Source of the DNA: Clostridia bacterium
GTDB taxonomy: Bacteria; Bacillota; Peptococcia; DRI-13; UBA5745
Direction of reading: 5' to 3'
NCBI GenBank assembly: GCA_018436095.1
Contig: JAHDMJ010000018.1
Location: forward strand, 322,434 to 386,433
DNA: 64,000 nt
Of this stretch, positions 33,001 to 41,915 are shown piece after piece (position 1 is the stretch's first letter; every line of letters begins with the position of its first letter). The position numbers were made by a program, and so were the translations under genes. The notes under the pieces were generated by a model. The model did no database searches. It was given only the letters and a program-made list of their open reading frames with translations, and was not told the DNA's origin.

Positions 33001-35828
33001 AAGATGTTTTACCGGAACCAGCCCTGGCATTATGGACGGCTGCATTTGTGGCAGGGATTGCGGCCGCCGGCCTTATGGGCTTCAGCCTGCCGCCTCTGGC
33101 GGCTCTCGCCTTAGAGTTGACGGCTTTTCTGGCTTATTTCTTTTACTTCACCCTTAGCGCCGGCATGCGGCGGCAAAATTTAGCTATGCAAGCAGAAGAG
33201 GTAAAAAGATTAAGCCTTTGGCTGGGGCGGTTTTTTATGCTCCTTTGGTTTTGTCTAGGTTTTTTACAGCAAGGCGCCGCTGACTGGCCCCGGGGAGCGG
33301 CTGTTTTGCCTGAAGGATTGTATCTGTCAGGCAAAGGAGTTATTGAGGAATGCAAAGTTTTGGAGGCGACGGCTTACCAGGGGCCGGGCTTTCAGTTAGT
33401 TTTGCGGTTAGTAGATCATGGCGGCGAGGCGGAAGATCAAAAAAGCAGTACCAGGCCGGCGCTGCTGCCGCAGCAGCAAAGTCAAGCGCAGCAAAACCAA
33501 GACCAGCAACAAAGTCAAGCGCAGCAAAGCCAAGATCAGCAACAAATGCAAAAGCTATGGCAGAGGCAAAAACGCCTTTTGCTGACCGTTAAATTTGCTA
33601 AAGGGCCTGCGGAAGAGGCAAAGGCACTGTCCTTTGGCCGCCAAAGCTTGAGAGGAGCCCTTATCGCTTTTACCGCGGAATTAAAGCAAACGGAAGAGCC
33701 GGGCAATCCCGGCCAATTTGATTATGACCGCTATTTGCAGACGAAAGGTATCTATTGCCGGGGGCAGGCTTTAGGCGAGCAGGTTCTTATAATCAAAGAG
33801 CCTTCCGTTTATCAGCGTCTGCTGTCAGCTTTTCACCGTTATTTTAAAAATCAGATAGAGCGATACCTTGATCAGAAAGCAGGGGCTGTGATTGCCGGTT
33901 GCTTTCTTGGGGACCAGTCCTTTATGGCCCGGCAAGATCAAGACATTTACCGGCAAGCCGGTATTGCCCACTTGTTTGCCGTTTCCGGCACCCATGGCGG
34001 AATTCTGCTAAGCCTGGCCCTCCACGCGGAGCGACTGGGACCTTTGCGGCAGCGAAAGCTGTTGAGCCGGTTTTTTGCCCTAATGCTTCTGTTTTTTTAT
34101 CTTAGCTTGACCGGGTTTCCTTTGTCGATGTGGCGTACCTTCCTTATGGCCGCCATGATGCAAGGTGCTACGGTTTTAGGCCGCCGGGGCAAGACGGCCA
34201 ATGCTTTGGCCGCTGCGGCCCTGATTATGCTCTGGCTGCGGCCCCAAAGTCTTTTTAACGCCGGCTTTCAACTATCCTTCGGTGTTACTTGGGGCTTGAT
34301 CCATTTAGGTCCTTGGCTGCAAAGGCGTTTGCCGGGCTGGCTTGCTATTCCCTTGGCGGCCCAGCTGGCAGCCATGCCGGCCCAAGCCTTCTGGTTTTAT
34401 CAGTTGCAGCCGCTGGGCTTCCTGATCAATGCCTGGGCTGTGGCTTTGATGCCGCCGATTTTGCTCTTATCGGGACTTGCCGCCCTAGCCGGTCTTGCCG
34501 GTTCTCTGGCGGCCCAGCTATTTTGGCAGGCTCCCGGCTTTCTGGCTTTGCTTCTTGACCGCTCGGCCGGCCTCTGGACGGCCTTGCCTTTTTCCTCTGT
34601 AAATATAAAACTGATGCCTTGGCCTGCTTATATTTTATGGGCTATGGCTTTGTGGATTTTGCCCGGCTTAGCAGTTAAAGAGGTGGCAATCACTAAGTGG
34701 CTTTACCAGAGTCGAAAGCTAAAATACCGGCAGCAGAATTGGCAGCACTGGCAGGAGTGGCGGTTGGAAAAGCAAAGGCAGATCAAAGAAAAACAAAGAA
34801 GGATTGGGGAAAAGCATACGGAGGGGCGGGGCAAGAGTCAGAGCAAGAGTCAGGGACAGAGCCAGACGCAGGCTCAGGGCCAGACGCAGGCTCAGGGCCA
34901 GACGCAGGCTCAGGGCCAGACGCAGGGTCACAAAAGCTTTCCCGCCGCTTTCCAGCCTCTGCCGGCCAAACCGGATCTGCTCTGGTTATTATGGCAATGG
35001 CGGCGCCCCGCCTGTGCAGCGGCGGCTATATTAGGCTTTGCCCTTTGGCTGTTTTTGCCTAAAGCCTTGGCCATTCATATTTTGGATGTGGGCCAGGGAG
35101 ATGGTATAGTATTGACGATGCCTTCCGGCGGTATTTGGTTGGTGGACGGCGGCAGCAGCAGCGTTAAAGAGTTGGCCGCCTACCGGCTGGAGCCTTTTTT
35201 GCGCAGCCAGGGCGTCAATAGGCTGGATTTTCTCTTGGCCAGCCATACAGACGAGGATCATATTTCGGGGCTAAGGGAGGTTTTGGAGCGCTGGCCTGTT
35301 GGAACTTTACTTCTGCCGCCACAGGCAGCGGCAGAGGAAGCGGGCCGGGAACTCCTTGCCATTGCCGCCAGAAGGCAGGTAAAGGTAGTCTATCTGTCAA
35401 AAGGACAAATAATCAAAGACGGCAAGGTGGAGCTGGTCTGTTTGAATCCTCATCAAAGCCTTAGCCGGTTTAATGTGAATGAAGATTCTCTGGTATTGGA
35501 ACTGCGTTATAAAAAATTCTCGTTGTTATTGACGGGGGATATAGGCAGCCAGACAGAAGAAGAGCTGGCGCCCCAATGGAAAAGAGCCAGCGTATTGAAA
35601 GTGGCTCACCATGGAGCCGGCGGCAGTACGAGTAAGCCCTTTCTGGACAAAGTGAAGCCAAAAGTCGCCGTCATTTCCTGCGGCAGCAAAAATTTTTATG
35701 GTCATCCTCATCCGGATACAATGGAGCGGCTGCAGGATATAGGATGCTTAACCTATCTGACCATGGAGAAAGGCGCGGTTAAAGTCGTTACCCGGGGCGT
35801 TAAAATGAAAGTCAGCAGCCATCGCTGA
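32988..35828 (+). CDS. comEC: ComEC/Rec2 DNA-uptake channel protein
   Basis: 946 residues. Order: hydrophobic N-terminus, a DUF4131/OB-like extracellular region, the Competence membrane core (GAVIAGCFLGDQSFM, FAVSGTHGGILLSLALHAER, about 290-560) and a C-terminal metallo-beta-lactamase-type domain (ILDVGQGDGIVLTMPSGG, SHTDEDHISGL, VLKVAHHGAGGS). It forms the channel that imports single-stranded DNA; the C-terminal domain is thought to degrade the other strand. ATG at 32988 has AAAGGATTTGGT before it; a longer frame back to 32769 lies inside comEA. Two Gln-rich inserts encoded by tandem repeats (33470-33549 and 34861-34930) enlarge the protein. Confidence 0.92.
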   Translation: MLLLKDVLPEPALALWTAAFVAGIAAAGLMGFSLPPLAALALELTAFLAYFFYFTLSAGMRRQNLAMQAEEVKRLSLWLGRFFMLLWFCLGFLQQGAADWPRGAAVLPEGLYLSGKGVIEECKVLEATAYQGPGFQLVLRLVDHGGEAEDQKSSTRPALLPQQQSQAQQNQDQQQSQAQQSQDQQQMQKLWQRQKRLLLTVKFAKGPAEEAKALSFGRQSLRGALIAFTAELKQTEEPGNPGQFDYDRYLQTKGIYCRGQALGEQVLIIKEPSVYQRLLSAFHRYFKNQIERYLDQKAGAVIAGCFLGDQSFMARQDQDIYRQAGIAHLFAVSGTHGGILLSLALHAERLGPLRQRKLLSRFFALMLLFFYLSLTGFPLSMWRTFLMAAMMQGATVLGRRGKTANALAAAALIMLWLRPQSLFNAGFQLSFGVTWGLIHLGPWLQRRLPGWLAIPLAAQLAAMPAQAFWFYQLQPLGFLINAWAVALMPPILLLSGLAALAGLAGSLAAQLFWQAPGFLALLLDRSAGLWTALPFSSVNIKLMPWPAYILWAMALWILPGLAVKEVAITKWLYQSRKLKYRQQNWQHWQEWRLEKQRQIKEKQRRIGEKHTEGRGKSQSKSQGQSQTQAQGQTQAQGQTQAQGQTQGHKSFPAAFQPLPAKPDLLWLLWQWRRPACAAAAILGFALWLFLPKALAIHILDVGQGDGIVLTMPSGGIWLVDGGSSSVKELAAYRLEPFLRSQGVNRLDFLLASHTDEDHISGLREVLERWPVGTLLLPPQAAAEEAGRELLAIAARRQVKVVYLSKGQIIKDGKVELVCLNPHQSLSRFNVNEDSLVLELRYKKFSLLLTGDIGSQTEEELAPQWKRASVLKVAHHGAGGSTSKPFLDKVKPKVAVISCGSKNFYGHPHPDTMERLQDIGCLTYLTMEKGAVKVVTRGVKMKVSSHR
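33470..33549 (+). repeat. tandem repeat inside comEC (Gln/Ser/Ala insert)
   Basis: Two copies of a 39-base unit encode SQAQQNQDQQQ-like runs within the first extracellular region of ComEC. Unit length is a multiple of three, so copy changes keep the frame. Confidence 0.7.
34861..34930 (+). repeat. 18-base tandem repeat inside comEC
   Basis: About four copies of CAGACGCAGGCTCAGGGC encode QTQAQG repeats in a cytoplasmic linker between the membrane core and the C-terminal hydrolase domain. A multiple of three, so frame-neutral. Confidence 0.85.
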
Positions 35829-35975
35829 TTTTACAGCTTATTTATAGTCCGGGCTTCAATAGCGGCAGTTGTATAATTTTATTGTTTAAGTGCAAGGATA
35901 TTAATGGTATAATAAAGAAAAATTGCTTTAAGTCGGTATCGATCAGATACCGTCAAAAGATAGGAGGTAGTCAAC

Positions 35976-36290
35976 ATGGCCATTATTAAATTAAATGGTA
36001 AAAATTTTGAAGCAGAGGCCCTAAAAGCCAACGAACCGGTTTTGGTGGACTTTTGGGCCGAATGGTGCGGCCCTTGCCGGATGCTGTCTCCTTTGGTGGA
36101 TGAGATTGCCAGCGAGTTGGACGGTAAAGTAAAGATCGGTAAAGTCAATGTGGATGAGGAGCCGGAGCTGGCCCGGGAATATGGGGTTATGAGCATCCCC
36201 ACTCTGGTAGTGCTTAAAGAGGGCAAAGTTGCCGCTTCTTCCGTAGGCGTAAGGCCTAAGGAAGAGATTATCAAGCTGCTGGAGATGTAA
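35976..36290 (+). CDS. trxA: thioredoxin
   Basis: 104 residues, complete thioredoxin fold with the redox motif WAEWCGPCRM (Cys at about 31 and 34), the cis-proline in SIPTLVVLKEG and the C-terminal helix. Reduces protein disulfides in the cytoplasm. TAGGAGGTAGTCAAC before the ATG is a strong ribosome site. Followed 11 bases later by holA, possibly cotranscribed. A TATAAT at about 35908 could be its -10 box, but the -35 is unconvincing. Confidence 0.96.
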   Translation: MAIIKLNGKNFEAEALKANEPVLVDFWAEWCGPCRMLSPLVDEIASELDGKVKIGKVNVDEEPELAREYGVMSIPTLVVLKEGKVAASSVGVRPKEEIIKLLEM

Positions 36291-36301
36291 GCGGATAAAC
36301 C

Positions 36302-37474
36302 ATGGCGGAGAAAACAGGAAAAGGCGGAGCCAAAGGGCCTGTAAGCTATGACGCTGCATTGCGGCAAATAAAAACCGGTCAAATTAAACCGGTTTATTTG
36401 CTGTACGGTGAAGAGACCTATCTGCAGGAGAGCTTTCTTAACCAGTTAAAAATGGCCTGGCTGGGAGGCGAGGCCGACGCTTTCAACACCAATCGGGAAG
36501 ACGGCAGAAATATGACCCAAGCCCAGGTGGTGGATTTAGCATGCCAGTTGCCTTTTTTGGCGGAGCGCAAACTGGTGCTCATTGAAGAACCGGTTTTTAT
36601 TCCTTGCGGCAAAGATCAGGATAAAGGCAAGGGTGAACCGGAGCAAGAGGGCGAGGGAGAGCTTAAGGATGGCCCTGCCTCGGCAGAAGAAGACTTAACG
36701 GCAGGAAGGGCGCCTGCAGGCAAAAAAAAAGCAGCCGGCAGTTCCGCCGCCGGGTCTCAGCAAGCCCTTTTATCTTATTTAGCCCAGCCCTCACCTACTA
36801 CTTGCTTAGTGTTGCGCTGCAGTCAGGGCAAGCCTGACCGCCGCAACAAGCTTGTTGCCGAAATAGCCAAGCTGGAAGGCTTGGTAGAGGCGGCGGCTCT
36901 TACGGCGATGGAAATCCTGCCTTATTTGCAGAAAGCATTGCAACAGGCAGGCAAGGAATGCCACCAAAGCCTGCTGGAGCAAATTTCCCGGCAGCCGGGA
37001 GGCTTACGATTTTGTCTGCAAGAATTGGACAAGGTCATTGCTTACGCCGGTACAGAGATAAAGATTACGCCGGATATGTTGAAGGCTGTATTGACGCCTA
37101 GCCTGGAGGCAAATATCTTTCGGATGGTGGATGCTTTGGGCCAGCGGCGGCGGCCCCAAGCCTTGCAGGAATTGCGGTTGCTCCTTGCCAGCGGCCAGTC
37201 GCCTTATGCTGTATTTGCGATGATGCTGCGGCAGTTCCGGCTGATTTTCCGGGCAAAAGCCTGCCTCCAGGCGGGAATGGTCAAGGGGCAGATTGCCCAG
37301 GCCCTGGGTGTGCCCCCCTTTGTAGCAGAAAAAACAGCCTCCCAAAGCAAGCAATATTCTTTTGCTGAGTTGGAAGAGGCGATGAATGCATTCTTAAATA
37401 AAGATTTAGCCATGAAAAGCAGTGCTCCCCCTGCTCAGGTTTTAGAGGATCTGGTGATTGCCCTGGCCTCCTGA
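36302..37474 (+). CDS. holA: DNA polymerase III subunit delta
   Basis: 390 residues against a usual 330-345. The clamp-loader subunit that opens the beta clamp. N-terminal KPVYLLYGEETYLQE is the family entry motif; the C-terminal collar domain (LANIF-type EANIFRMVDALGQRR, then LLLASGQSPYAVFAMMLRQF) is clear. The extra length comes from an acidic, low-complexity insert at about residues 105-155 (rich in Lys/Glu/Gly, then APAGKKKAAGSSAAG). The ribosome site before ATG 36302 is weak. Followed by a promoter for fprA. Confidence 0.9.
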   Translation: MAEKTGKGGAKGPVSYDAALRQIKTGQIKPVYLLYGEETYLQESFLNQLKMAWLGGEADAFNTNREDGRNMTQAQVVDLACQLPFLAERKLVLIEEPVFIPCGKDQDKGKGEPEQEGEGELKDGPASAEEDLTAGRAPAGKKKAAGSSAAGSQQALLSYLAQPSPTTCLVLRCSQGKPDRRNKLVAEIAKLEGLVEAAALTAMEILPYLQKALQQAGKECHQSLLEQISRQPGGLRFCLQELDKVIAYAGTEIKITPDMLKAVLTPSLEANIFRMVDALGQRRRPQALQELRLLLASGQSPYAVFAMMLRQFRLIFRAKACLQAGMVKGQIAQALGVPPFVAEKTASQSKQYSFAELEEAMNAFLNKDLAMKSSAPPAQVLEDLVIALAS

Positions 37475-37542
37475 GGCTGCCGCTTTTAAGGTTTTTATCT
37501 TGCAAGAAATGAGCTGCGCCTGCGCCGGTACCGGCCATTACC

Positions 37543-37572
37543 TTGACGGCGGGGCCAACAAGAGCATATACT
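37543..37572 (+). promoter_or_regulatory. predicted fprA promoter
   Basis: TTGACG (37543-37548), an 18-base gap and TATACT (37567-37572), 75 bases before the fprA start codon. Confidence 0.6.
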
Positions 37573-37646
37573 TTAATCATGTGAAAATGATTACTAATAA
37601 ATATCCTGTGGCTATCGTGATAGCTGACGACATTGGAGGTATGAGA

Positions 37647-38831
37647 ATGATCAAAATCAGAGAAAACCTGTACTGGGTGGGCATCAAAGACTGGGAACTG
37701 AAAAAATTCCACGGCGACGAGTTTACCACGGAAAATGGCTCCACTTATAATTCTTATTTGATTAAAGGCGACAAAAAAACGGTGCTGGTAGATACCTGCT
37801 GGGGTCCTTTCAAAGACGAGTATCTGGGCCATTTGGAAAGTACCGTCGGCTTGGCTAATATCGATTGCCTGATCTGCCAGCATACGGAGACGGATCACAG
37901 CGGCGCTATGGTAGCACTGTTGGACAAGCGGCCGGATCTGCCGGTGTATTGCACGGCCAAGGCCAAACAATTCTTAGAGAGCCAATATCACAGAGAGTGG
38001 AACTGCACCATTATCAAGACGGGAGACAAGCTGGATATCGGCGGCTACGAGCTGCTGTTTATCGAAGCGCCCATGCTCCACTGGCCCGACAGTATGTTTA
38101 CTTACATTAACGGCATGGCCACTTTGCTGCCCAATGACGCCTTTGGCCAGCATTACGTAACGAGCAAGATGTTTAATGATGAAGTGGACCAGTGCCTGTT
38201 GTGGCAGGAGTGCATCAAGTACTATGCCAATATCGTTTCGCCCTATGCCAAAATGGTTAAGGCCAAGATCGACCAATTCAGGGGCCTTAATCTGCCTGTG
38301 GAGATGATCTGCCCCAGCCACGGTATTATCTGGCGGGAAAACCCCATGCAGATTATAGACAAATATGAAGAGTGGTCTTTAAACTACAAAGAAGACCAGG
38401 TATTGATCGTCTACGATACCATGTGGCAGGAAACCAGGGTCATGGCTGAGGCTTTGGCCAGAGGCGTTGAGAAAACCGGCATGACGGCAAAAGTGATTAA
38501 TGCCGCCCGCACCGATGAGACCCACGTCCTGACGGAAGTTTTCCGTTCCGCCGGTATTCTGGCAGGCTCGCCCACCATTAATAACGGTATTTCCCATGCT
38601 ATGGCTGCCGTCATGGAAGGCATTAAGCATTTGAAGCTTACCGGCAAGCAGGGAGCGGCTTTTGGTTCTTACGGCTGGAGCGGCGAAGGTCCCGCTATTT
38701 TGCAGGCCCGCTTGGAAGAAGCCGGCGTAAAAATTGCCGGCGGTCCCCTTAAACAGGTGCATCTGCCCCGGCCGGAAGATATTGCGAAGCTGGAAGAGTT
38801 TGGCCAGCAATTTGCCGAGGGCTTAAAATAA
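37647..38831 (+). CDS. fprA: flavodiiron protein (A-type flavoprotein)
   Basis: 395 residues. An N-terminal metallo-beta-lactamase-like domain holds the di-iron site (HTETDH near residue 80, then the LHWPDS and SHGIIW blocks), and a C-terminal flavodoxin domain binds FMN (YDTMWQETRVMAEAL, GSPTINNGISHAM, GSYGWSGEG). Such enzymes reduce oxygen to water or nitric oxide to nitrous oxide and protect anaerobes. ATG at 37647 is chosen because GGAGG lies 7 bases upstream; an ATG two codons earlier is nearly as good, and the frame is open further upstream without a site. The wecB gene begins right after the stop. Confidence 0.95.
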   Translation: MIKIRENLYWVGIKDWELKKFHGDEFTTENGSTYNSYLIKGDKKTVLVDTCWGPFKDEYLGHLESTVGLANIDCLICQHTETDHSGAMVALLDKRPDLPVYCTAKAKQFLESQYHREWNCTIIKTGDKLDIGGYELLFIEAPMLHWPDSMFTYINGMATLLPNDAFGQHYVTSKMFNDEVDQCLLWQECIKYYANIVSPYAKMVKAKIDQFRGLNLPVEMICPSHGIIWRENPMQIIDKYEEWSLNYKEDQVLIVYDTMWQETRVMAEALARGVEKTGMTAKVINAARTDETHVLTEVFRSAGILAGSPTINNGISHAMAAVMEGIKHLKLTGKQGAAFGSYGWSGEGPAILQARLEEAGVKIAGGPLKQVHLPRPEDIAKLEEFGQQFAEGLK

Positions 38832-39938
38832 ATGACGCAAAAAAAGATCATGCTGGTTTTCGGCACCCGGCCCGAAGCTATTAAAATGTGTCCTTTAATT
38901 CTGGAATGCCAGAGGCGGCAGACAGAGTTTGAGGTGGTGGTTTGCGTTTCCGGCCAGCATGCCCATATGCTGATGCCGGTGCTGGATTATTTTCAGATCA
39001 AGCCGGATTATGATCTGGCCGTGATGAAGGACGAACAAACCTTATCCGATATCACCGTAGCCGTATTAAATAAATTGGGGCCGGTGCTGGCTCAGGAAAA
39101 ACCGGATATCCTGCTGGTTCATGGCGATACCACCACCACCTTTGCCGCAGCTTTGGCAGCTTTTTATCAGCAGATTCCCGTAGGCCACGTGGAAGCGGGG
39201 TTACGCACCTATGATATGCTGTCCCCTTATCCCGAAGAGTTTAACCGTCATGCCGCCGGTATTTTGGCCAGCTACCATTTTGCCCCTACGGAATGGTCGG
39301 CCCAAAATCTCATCAGTGAGAAAACGGATCCCAGCCGGGTTTTTGTCACGGGCAATACGGTTCTTGACGCTATCAAAAGCACCCTGCGTCAGGATTACCA
39401 CCATGAAGAGCTGGATTGGGCCAAGGATTCTTCGTTGATCTTGGTTACGGCCCACCGCCGGGAGAATCAGGGCCAGCCTATGGCCAGGATGTTTGCCGCT
39501 ATCCGGCGGATAGTAGAGGACCATCCTGAAGTAAAGGTGATTTACCCTATTCACAAAAACCCCAAGGTGCGGCAGATGGCTGACCGCTATCTCCGGGATC
39601 ACCGGCGCATCCATCTGATTGAGCCTCTGGATGTTTTTGATTTCCACAATTTCATGAGCCGCTGCCATATCATCCTTACGGACTCCGGCGGTCTTCAGGA
39701 AGAGGCCAGCGCCGTCAAAAAACCGGTGCTGCTGATGCGAAATACCACGGAAAGGCCGGAAGGAGTAGAGGCGGGTATTATCGAAATGGTGGGCACCGAC
39801 GAGGAGCGGATATATCAGTCTGTTTCCCGGCTCCTTAAGGATCAGGAGCTTTACCATAAGATGGTCAGCGGCAAGAATCCCTTCGGCGACGGTTTTGCCT
39901 CCTGCCGTATTGCCGATATATTAGCTAAGGTGCTGTAG
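38832..39938 (+). CDS. wecB: UDP-N-acetylglucosamine 2-epimerase, non-hydrolysing
   Basis: 368 residues, full length. Interconverts UDP-GlcNAc and UDP-ManNAc for wall polymer synthesis. Motifs: FGTRPEAIKMCPL at the N-terminus, VHGDTTTTFAAALAAF, GHVEAGLRTYD, PEEFNRH, TAHRREN and DSGGLQEEASA with KPVLLMRNTTERPEG, all with the catalytic acidic and histidine residues of the family. The ATG follows the fprA stop with no gap, so it is translated from the same message although the functions are unrelated. A terminator lies 130 bases downstream. Confidence 0.95.
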   Translation: MTQKKIMLVFGTRPEAIKMCPLILECQRRQTEFEVVVCVSGQHAHMLMPVLDYFQIKPDYDLAVMKDEQTLSDITVAVLNKLGPVLAQEKPDILLVHGDTTTTFAAALAAFYQQIPVGHVEAGLRTYDMLSPYPEEFNRHAAGILASYHFAPTEWSAQNLISEKTDPSRVFVTGNTVLDAIKSTLRQDYHHEELDWAKDSSLILVTAHRRENQGQPMARMFAAIRRIVEDHPEVKVIYPIHKNPKVRQMADRYLRDHRRIHLIEPLDVFDFHNFMSRCHIILTDSGGLQEEASAVKKPVLLMRNTTERPEGVEAGIIEMVGTDEERIYQSVSRLLKDQELYHKMVSGKNPFGDGFASCRIADILAKVL

Positions 39939-40070
39939 TTGGCAGGCAGGATATAGTTGGTGAAGTAAGGTAAATCTGTTCTTGAAGAATAAACCATATT
40001 GTGATAGGAAATAAATAGAAATAGGAACTGCTGCTTTTGCTTGGGCGGCCAGATCCTAGTTGTTTACCGG

Positions 40071-40104
40071 CCGCTTATCTACGGATAGGCGGTTTTACTT
40101 TTTT
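40071..40104 (+). terminator. probable terminator of the fprA-wecB unit
   Basis: CCGCTTATC pairs with GATAGGCGG around a TACG loop, followed by TTTTACTTTTTT. The rest of the 39939-40253 gap shows nothing else. Confidence 0.65.
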
Positions 40105-40253
40105 GGCTTGTTTTGCAACAAGCAGCAATCATGTCAGGAAAATGCGGTATGCATAGTTAAAAGGCCGTTGTTGTGGTAAACTGCTGAGAAATGCTTATCC
40201 CGACATAATTCTATTTTGGATTGCGGAAAAAGAATTGGCCTAAAAAATTAAAA

Positions 40254-40279
40254 ACCCGCTTGGTAAAAACCAAACGGGT
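40254..40279 (-). terminator. rpsT terminator
   Basis: ACCCGCTTGGT pairs with ACCAAACGGGT; on the minus strand it is followed by TTTTAATTTTTT. It begins about 20 bases after the rpsT stop. Confidence 0.8.
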
Positions 40280-40299
40280 GATTTGTTTTCTTGTTCTCT

Positions 40300-40563
40300 T
40301 TAAGAAGCTTTATTCAAAGCCTTGGTCAAACGAGATTTTTTACGGCTAGCGGTGTTCTTATGAATAACGCCTTTCGTCTCGATCTTGTCAATCGTTTTGA
40401 TTGCCTTTACCAGCTCATCCTTGGCTTTTTCCTTATCGCCGGCTTTCAGGGCACCTTCGAAACGGCGGATAGCGGTTTTCATCATGGATCGGTAAGCAGC
40501 GTTCCGCTTAGCGCGAATACGAATTACCTGCGTACGTTTCATTGCGGATTTAATATTGGCCAT
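40300..40563 (-). CDS. rpsT: 30S ribosomal protein S20
   Basis: 87 residues, Lys/Arg/Ala-rich helical protein that binds 16S rRNA. Begins MANIKSAMKRTQVIRIRAKR and ends SRKKSRLTKALNKAS, as expected for S20. GGAGGTGAG lies before the ATG. Transcribed alone, opposite to the spoIIP side, which is the common arrangement beside this gene cluster in Clostridia. Confidence 0.97.
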   Translation of the reverse strand: MANIKSAMKRTQVIRIRAKRNAAYRSMMKTAIRRFEGALKAGDKEKAKDELVKAIKTIDKIETKGVIHKNTASRKKSRLTKALNKAS

Positions 40564-40610
40564 GCTCTCAACTCACCTCCTTCGTTTCAGAAACAGAGCT
40601 TAACAAAGTA

Positions 40611-40639
40611 ATGTTAACACTATCAATCCAATATTTCAA
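40611..40639 (-). promoter_or_regulatory. predicted rpsT promoter
   Basis: On the minus strand TTGAAA (40639-40634), a 17-base gap and TAACAT (40616-40611). Confidence 0.55.
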
Positions 40640-40740
40640 GGTTTATTTTCAGGATTTATTTTCAGGAATAAATTAAAAAAGGCGGCGTATCCATAAATAG
40701 AAGGGTGAAGGCCCGTTTTTGGTATATGAGGAGGTAGGAT

Positions 40741-41868
40741 ATGCTGCCCAGAAATTTCACTCGCATTGAGTTTCGCAAACGCCGTTTTCGCTATAGCCTG
40801 ATGGTTTTTCTTTTCATGTTTATCTTAACTTGCGTTTGGACAGGTTATATCTTACAAGGGGAAGGCAAGGCTCTCCTGGGAGCCGGCCAAGAAGAGGCAC
40901 ATCAACTGACCACAGATATACCGGGCTTGCCTTGGGTGGGAACGGAACTGATCTGGGCCGGCCGGCCTCAGAATCCGGGGGCGGCAGTCCGCCAGTTCCT
41001 CCTGGAAGCCGCTTTGCCGGGTAAAGAATACGGCGCTGAATTGCTTAACGTCTCCGGCCGGGAGACGAAAACCGACGTATTGAATTATACCAGCGTTGCC
41101 TCAGGAAAAAAAGGCTTGATTCCAAATTCCCCTTTGTCTGCCGACGTCCTGTCCGGCGCCGGCAGCGACCAGTCGTTTTTCGTCTCGGATTTAGAAGAGG
41201 ATTATACTCTTTACACGGATCCTTATGCGGAAAGCTGGCCGGAATACCCCATGGATAACGTAGTATTAATTCCGGAAGGCAATCCCAGGGTTTTGATTTA
41301 TCATACGCACAATAGTGAGGCTTATACCGGTGACGAAAAAAGGAAAGCCGTCGGCGGCGTAATCAGCGCCGGCCGGTTGCTGACCCAGACCCTGGAAGGT
41401 GATTTCGGTATCAAGACGGCCCATTCCGAAGCGGTAAATGACAGGCCGGATTTCACCAAGGCCTATATCAATTCCCAACAGCTATTGAAGCAATACGTAA
41501 ACAAATATCCCAATATGGAAGTGGTTATTGACCTCCACCGGGACGCCGGCATGAATAAACGGCAGGATACTTTGGTGAAAATAGAGGGTGTGGAATGTGC
41601 TAAGCTGCTTTTAGTAATGGGCGATGCCCATGAAGGTTATAAAACAAATCTGGCTTTTGCCCGCAAGGTCCAAGAAAAAGCCGATGAGCTTTATCCCGGC
41701 TTAATGAAACCCCTGCGGATAGCCAACGACCGCCGCTATAATCAGCAACTGCACCCCCATGCTATATTGCTGGAGGTAGGCAGCGATTTGAATACGGCAG
41801 AAGATGCGGCCAACTCCGTCAAGTTTTTTGCCCGGGTCATCGCCGAGGTTTTGCAGGAAGGCCAATAG
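40741..41868 (+). CDS. spoIIP: stage II sporulation protein P
   Basis: 375 residues. N-terminal membrane anchor (about 18-38), a variable extracellular stretch, and the SpoIIP amidase/endopeptidase domain (VLIYHTHNSEAYTGDEKRKAVGG type start near 183; VIDLHRDAGMNKR; HPHAILLEVGSDLNTAEDA). It removes cross-wall peptidoglycan during forespore engulfment, so its presence marks an endospore former. TGAGGAGGTAGGAT precedes the ATG. The gpr protease gene that often lies just upstream is absent; rpsT is the direct neighbour. Likely made under sigma E, but I could not find a convincing sigma E promoter. Confidence 0.93.
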   Translation: MLPRNFTRIEFRKRRFRYSLMVFLFMFILTCVWTGYILQGEGKALLGAGQEEAHQLTTDIPGLPWVGTELIWAGRPQNPGAAVRQFLLEAALPGKEYGAELLNVSGRETKTDVLNYTSVASGKKGLIPNSPLSADVLSGAGSDQSFFVSDLEEDYTLYTDPYAESWPEYPMDNVVLIPEGNPRVLIYHTHNSEAYTGDEKRKAVGGVISAGRLLTQTLEGDFGIKTAHSEAVNDRPDFTKAYINSQQLLKQYVNKYPNMEVVIDLHRDAGMNKRQDTLVKIEGVECAKLLLVMGDAHEGYKTNLAFARKVQEKADELYPGLMKPLRIANDRRYNQQLHPHAILLEVGSDLNTAEDAANSVKFFARVIAEVLQEGQ

Positions 41869-41915
41869 AGGATCAATAAAGGATACAGCAAAGCGATAAA
41901 AAATGGAGAAAAATC

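Noticed and set aside
37573-37640. Fur/PerR box upstream of fprA (AATGATTACTAATAA)
   Set aside because: Too few matches to either consensus.
40640-40740. Sigma E promoter for spoIIP
   Set aside because: AATAAATT and CATAAATA are present, but spacing and matches are too poor to claim.
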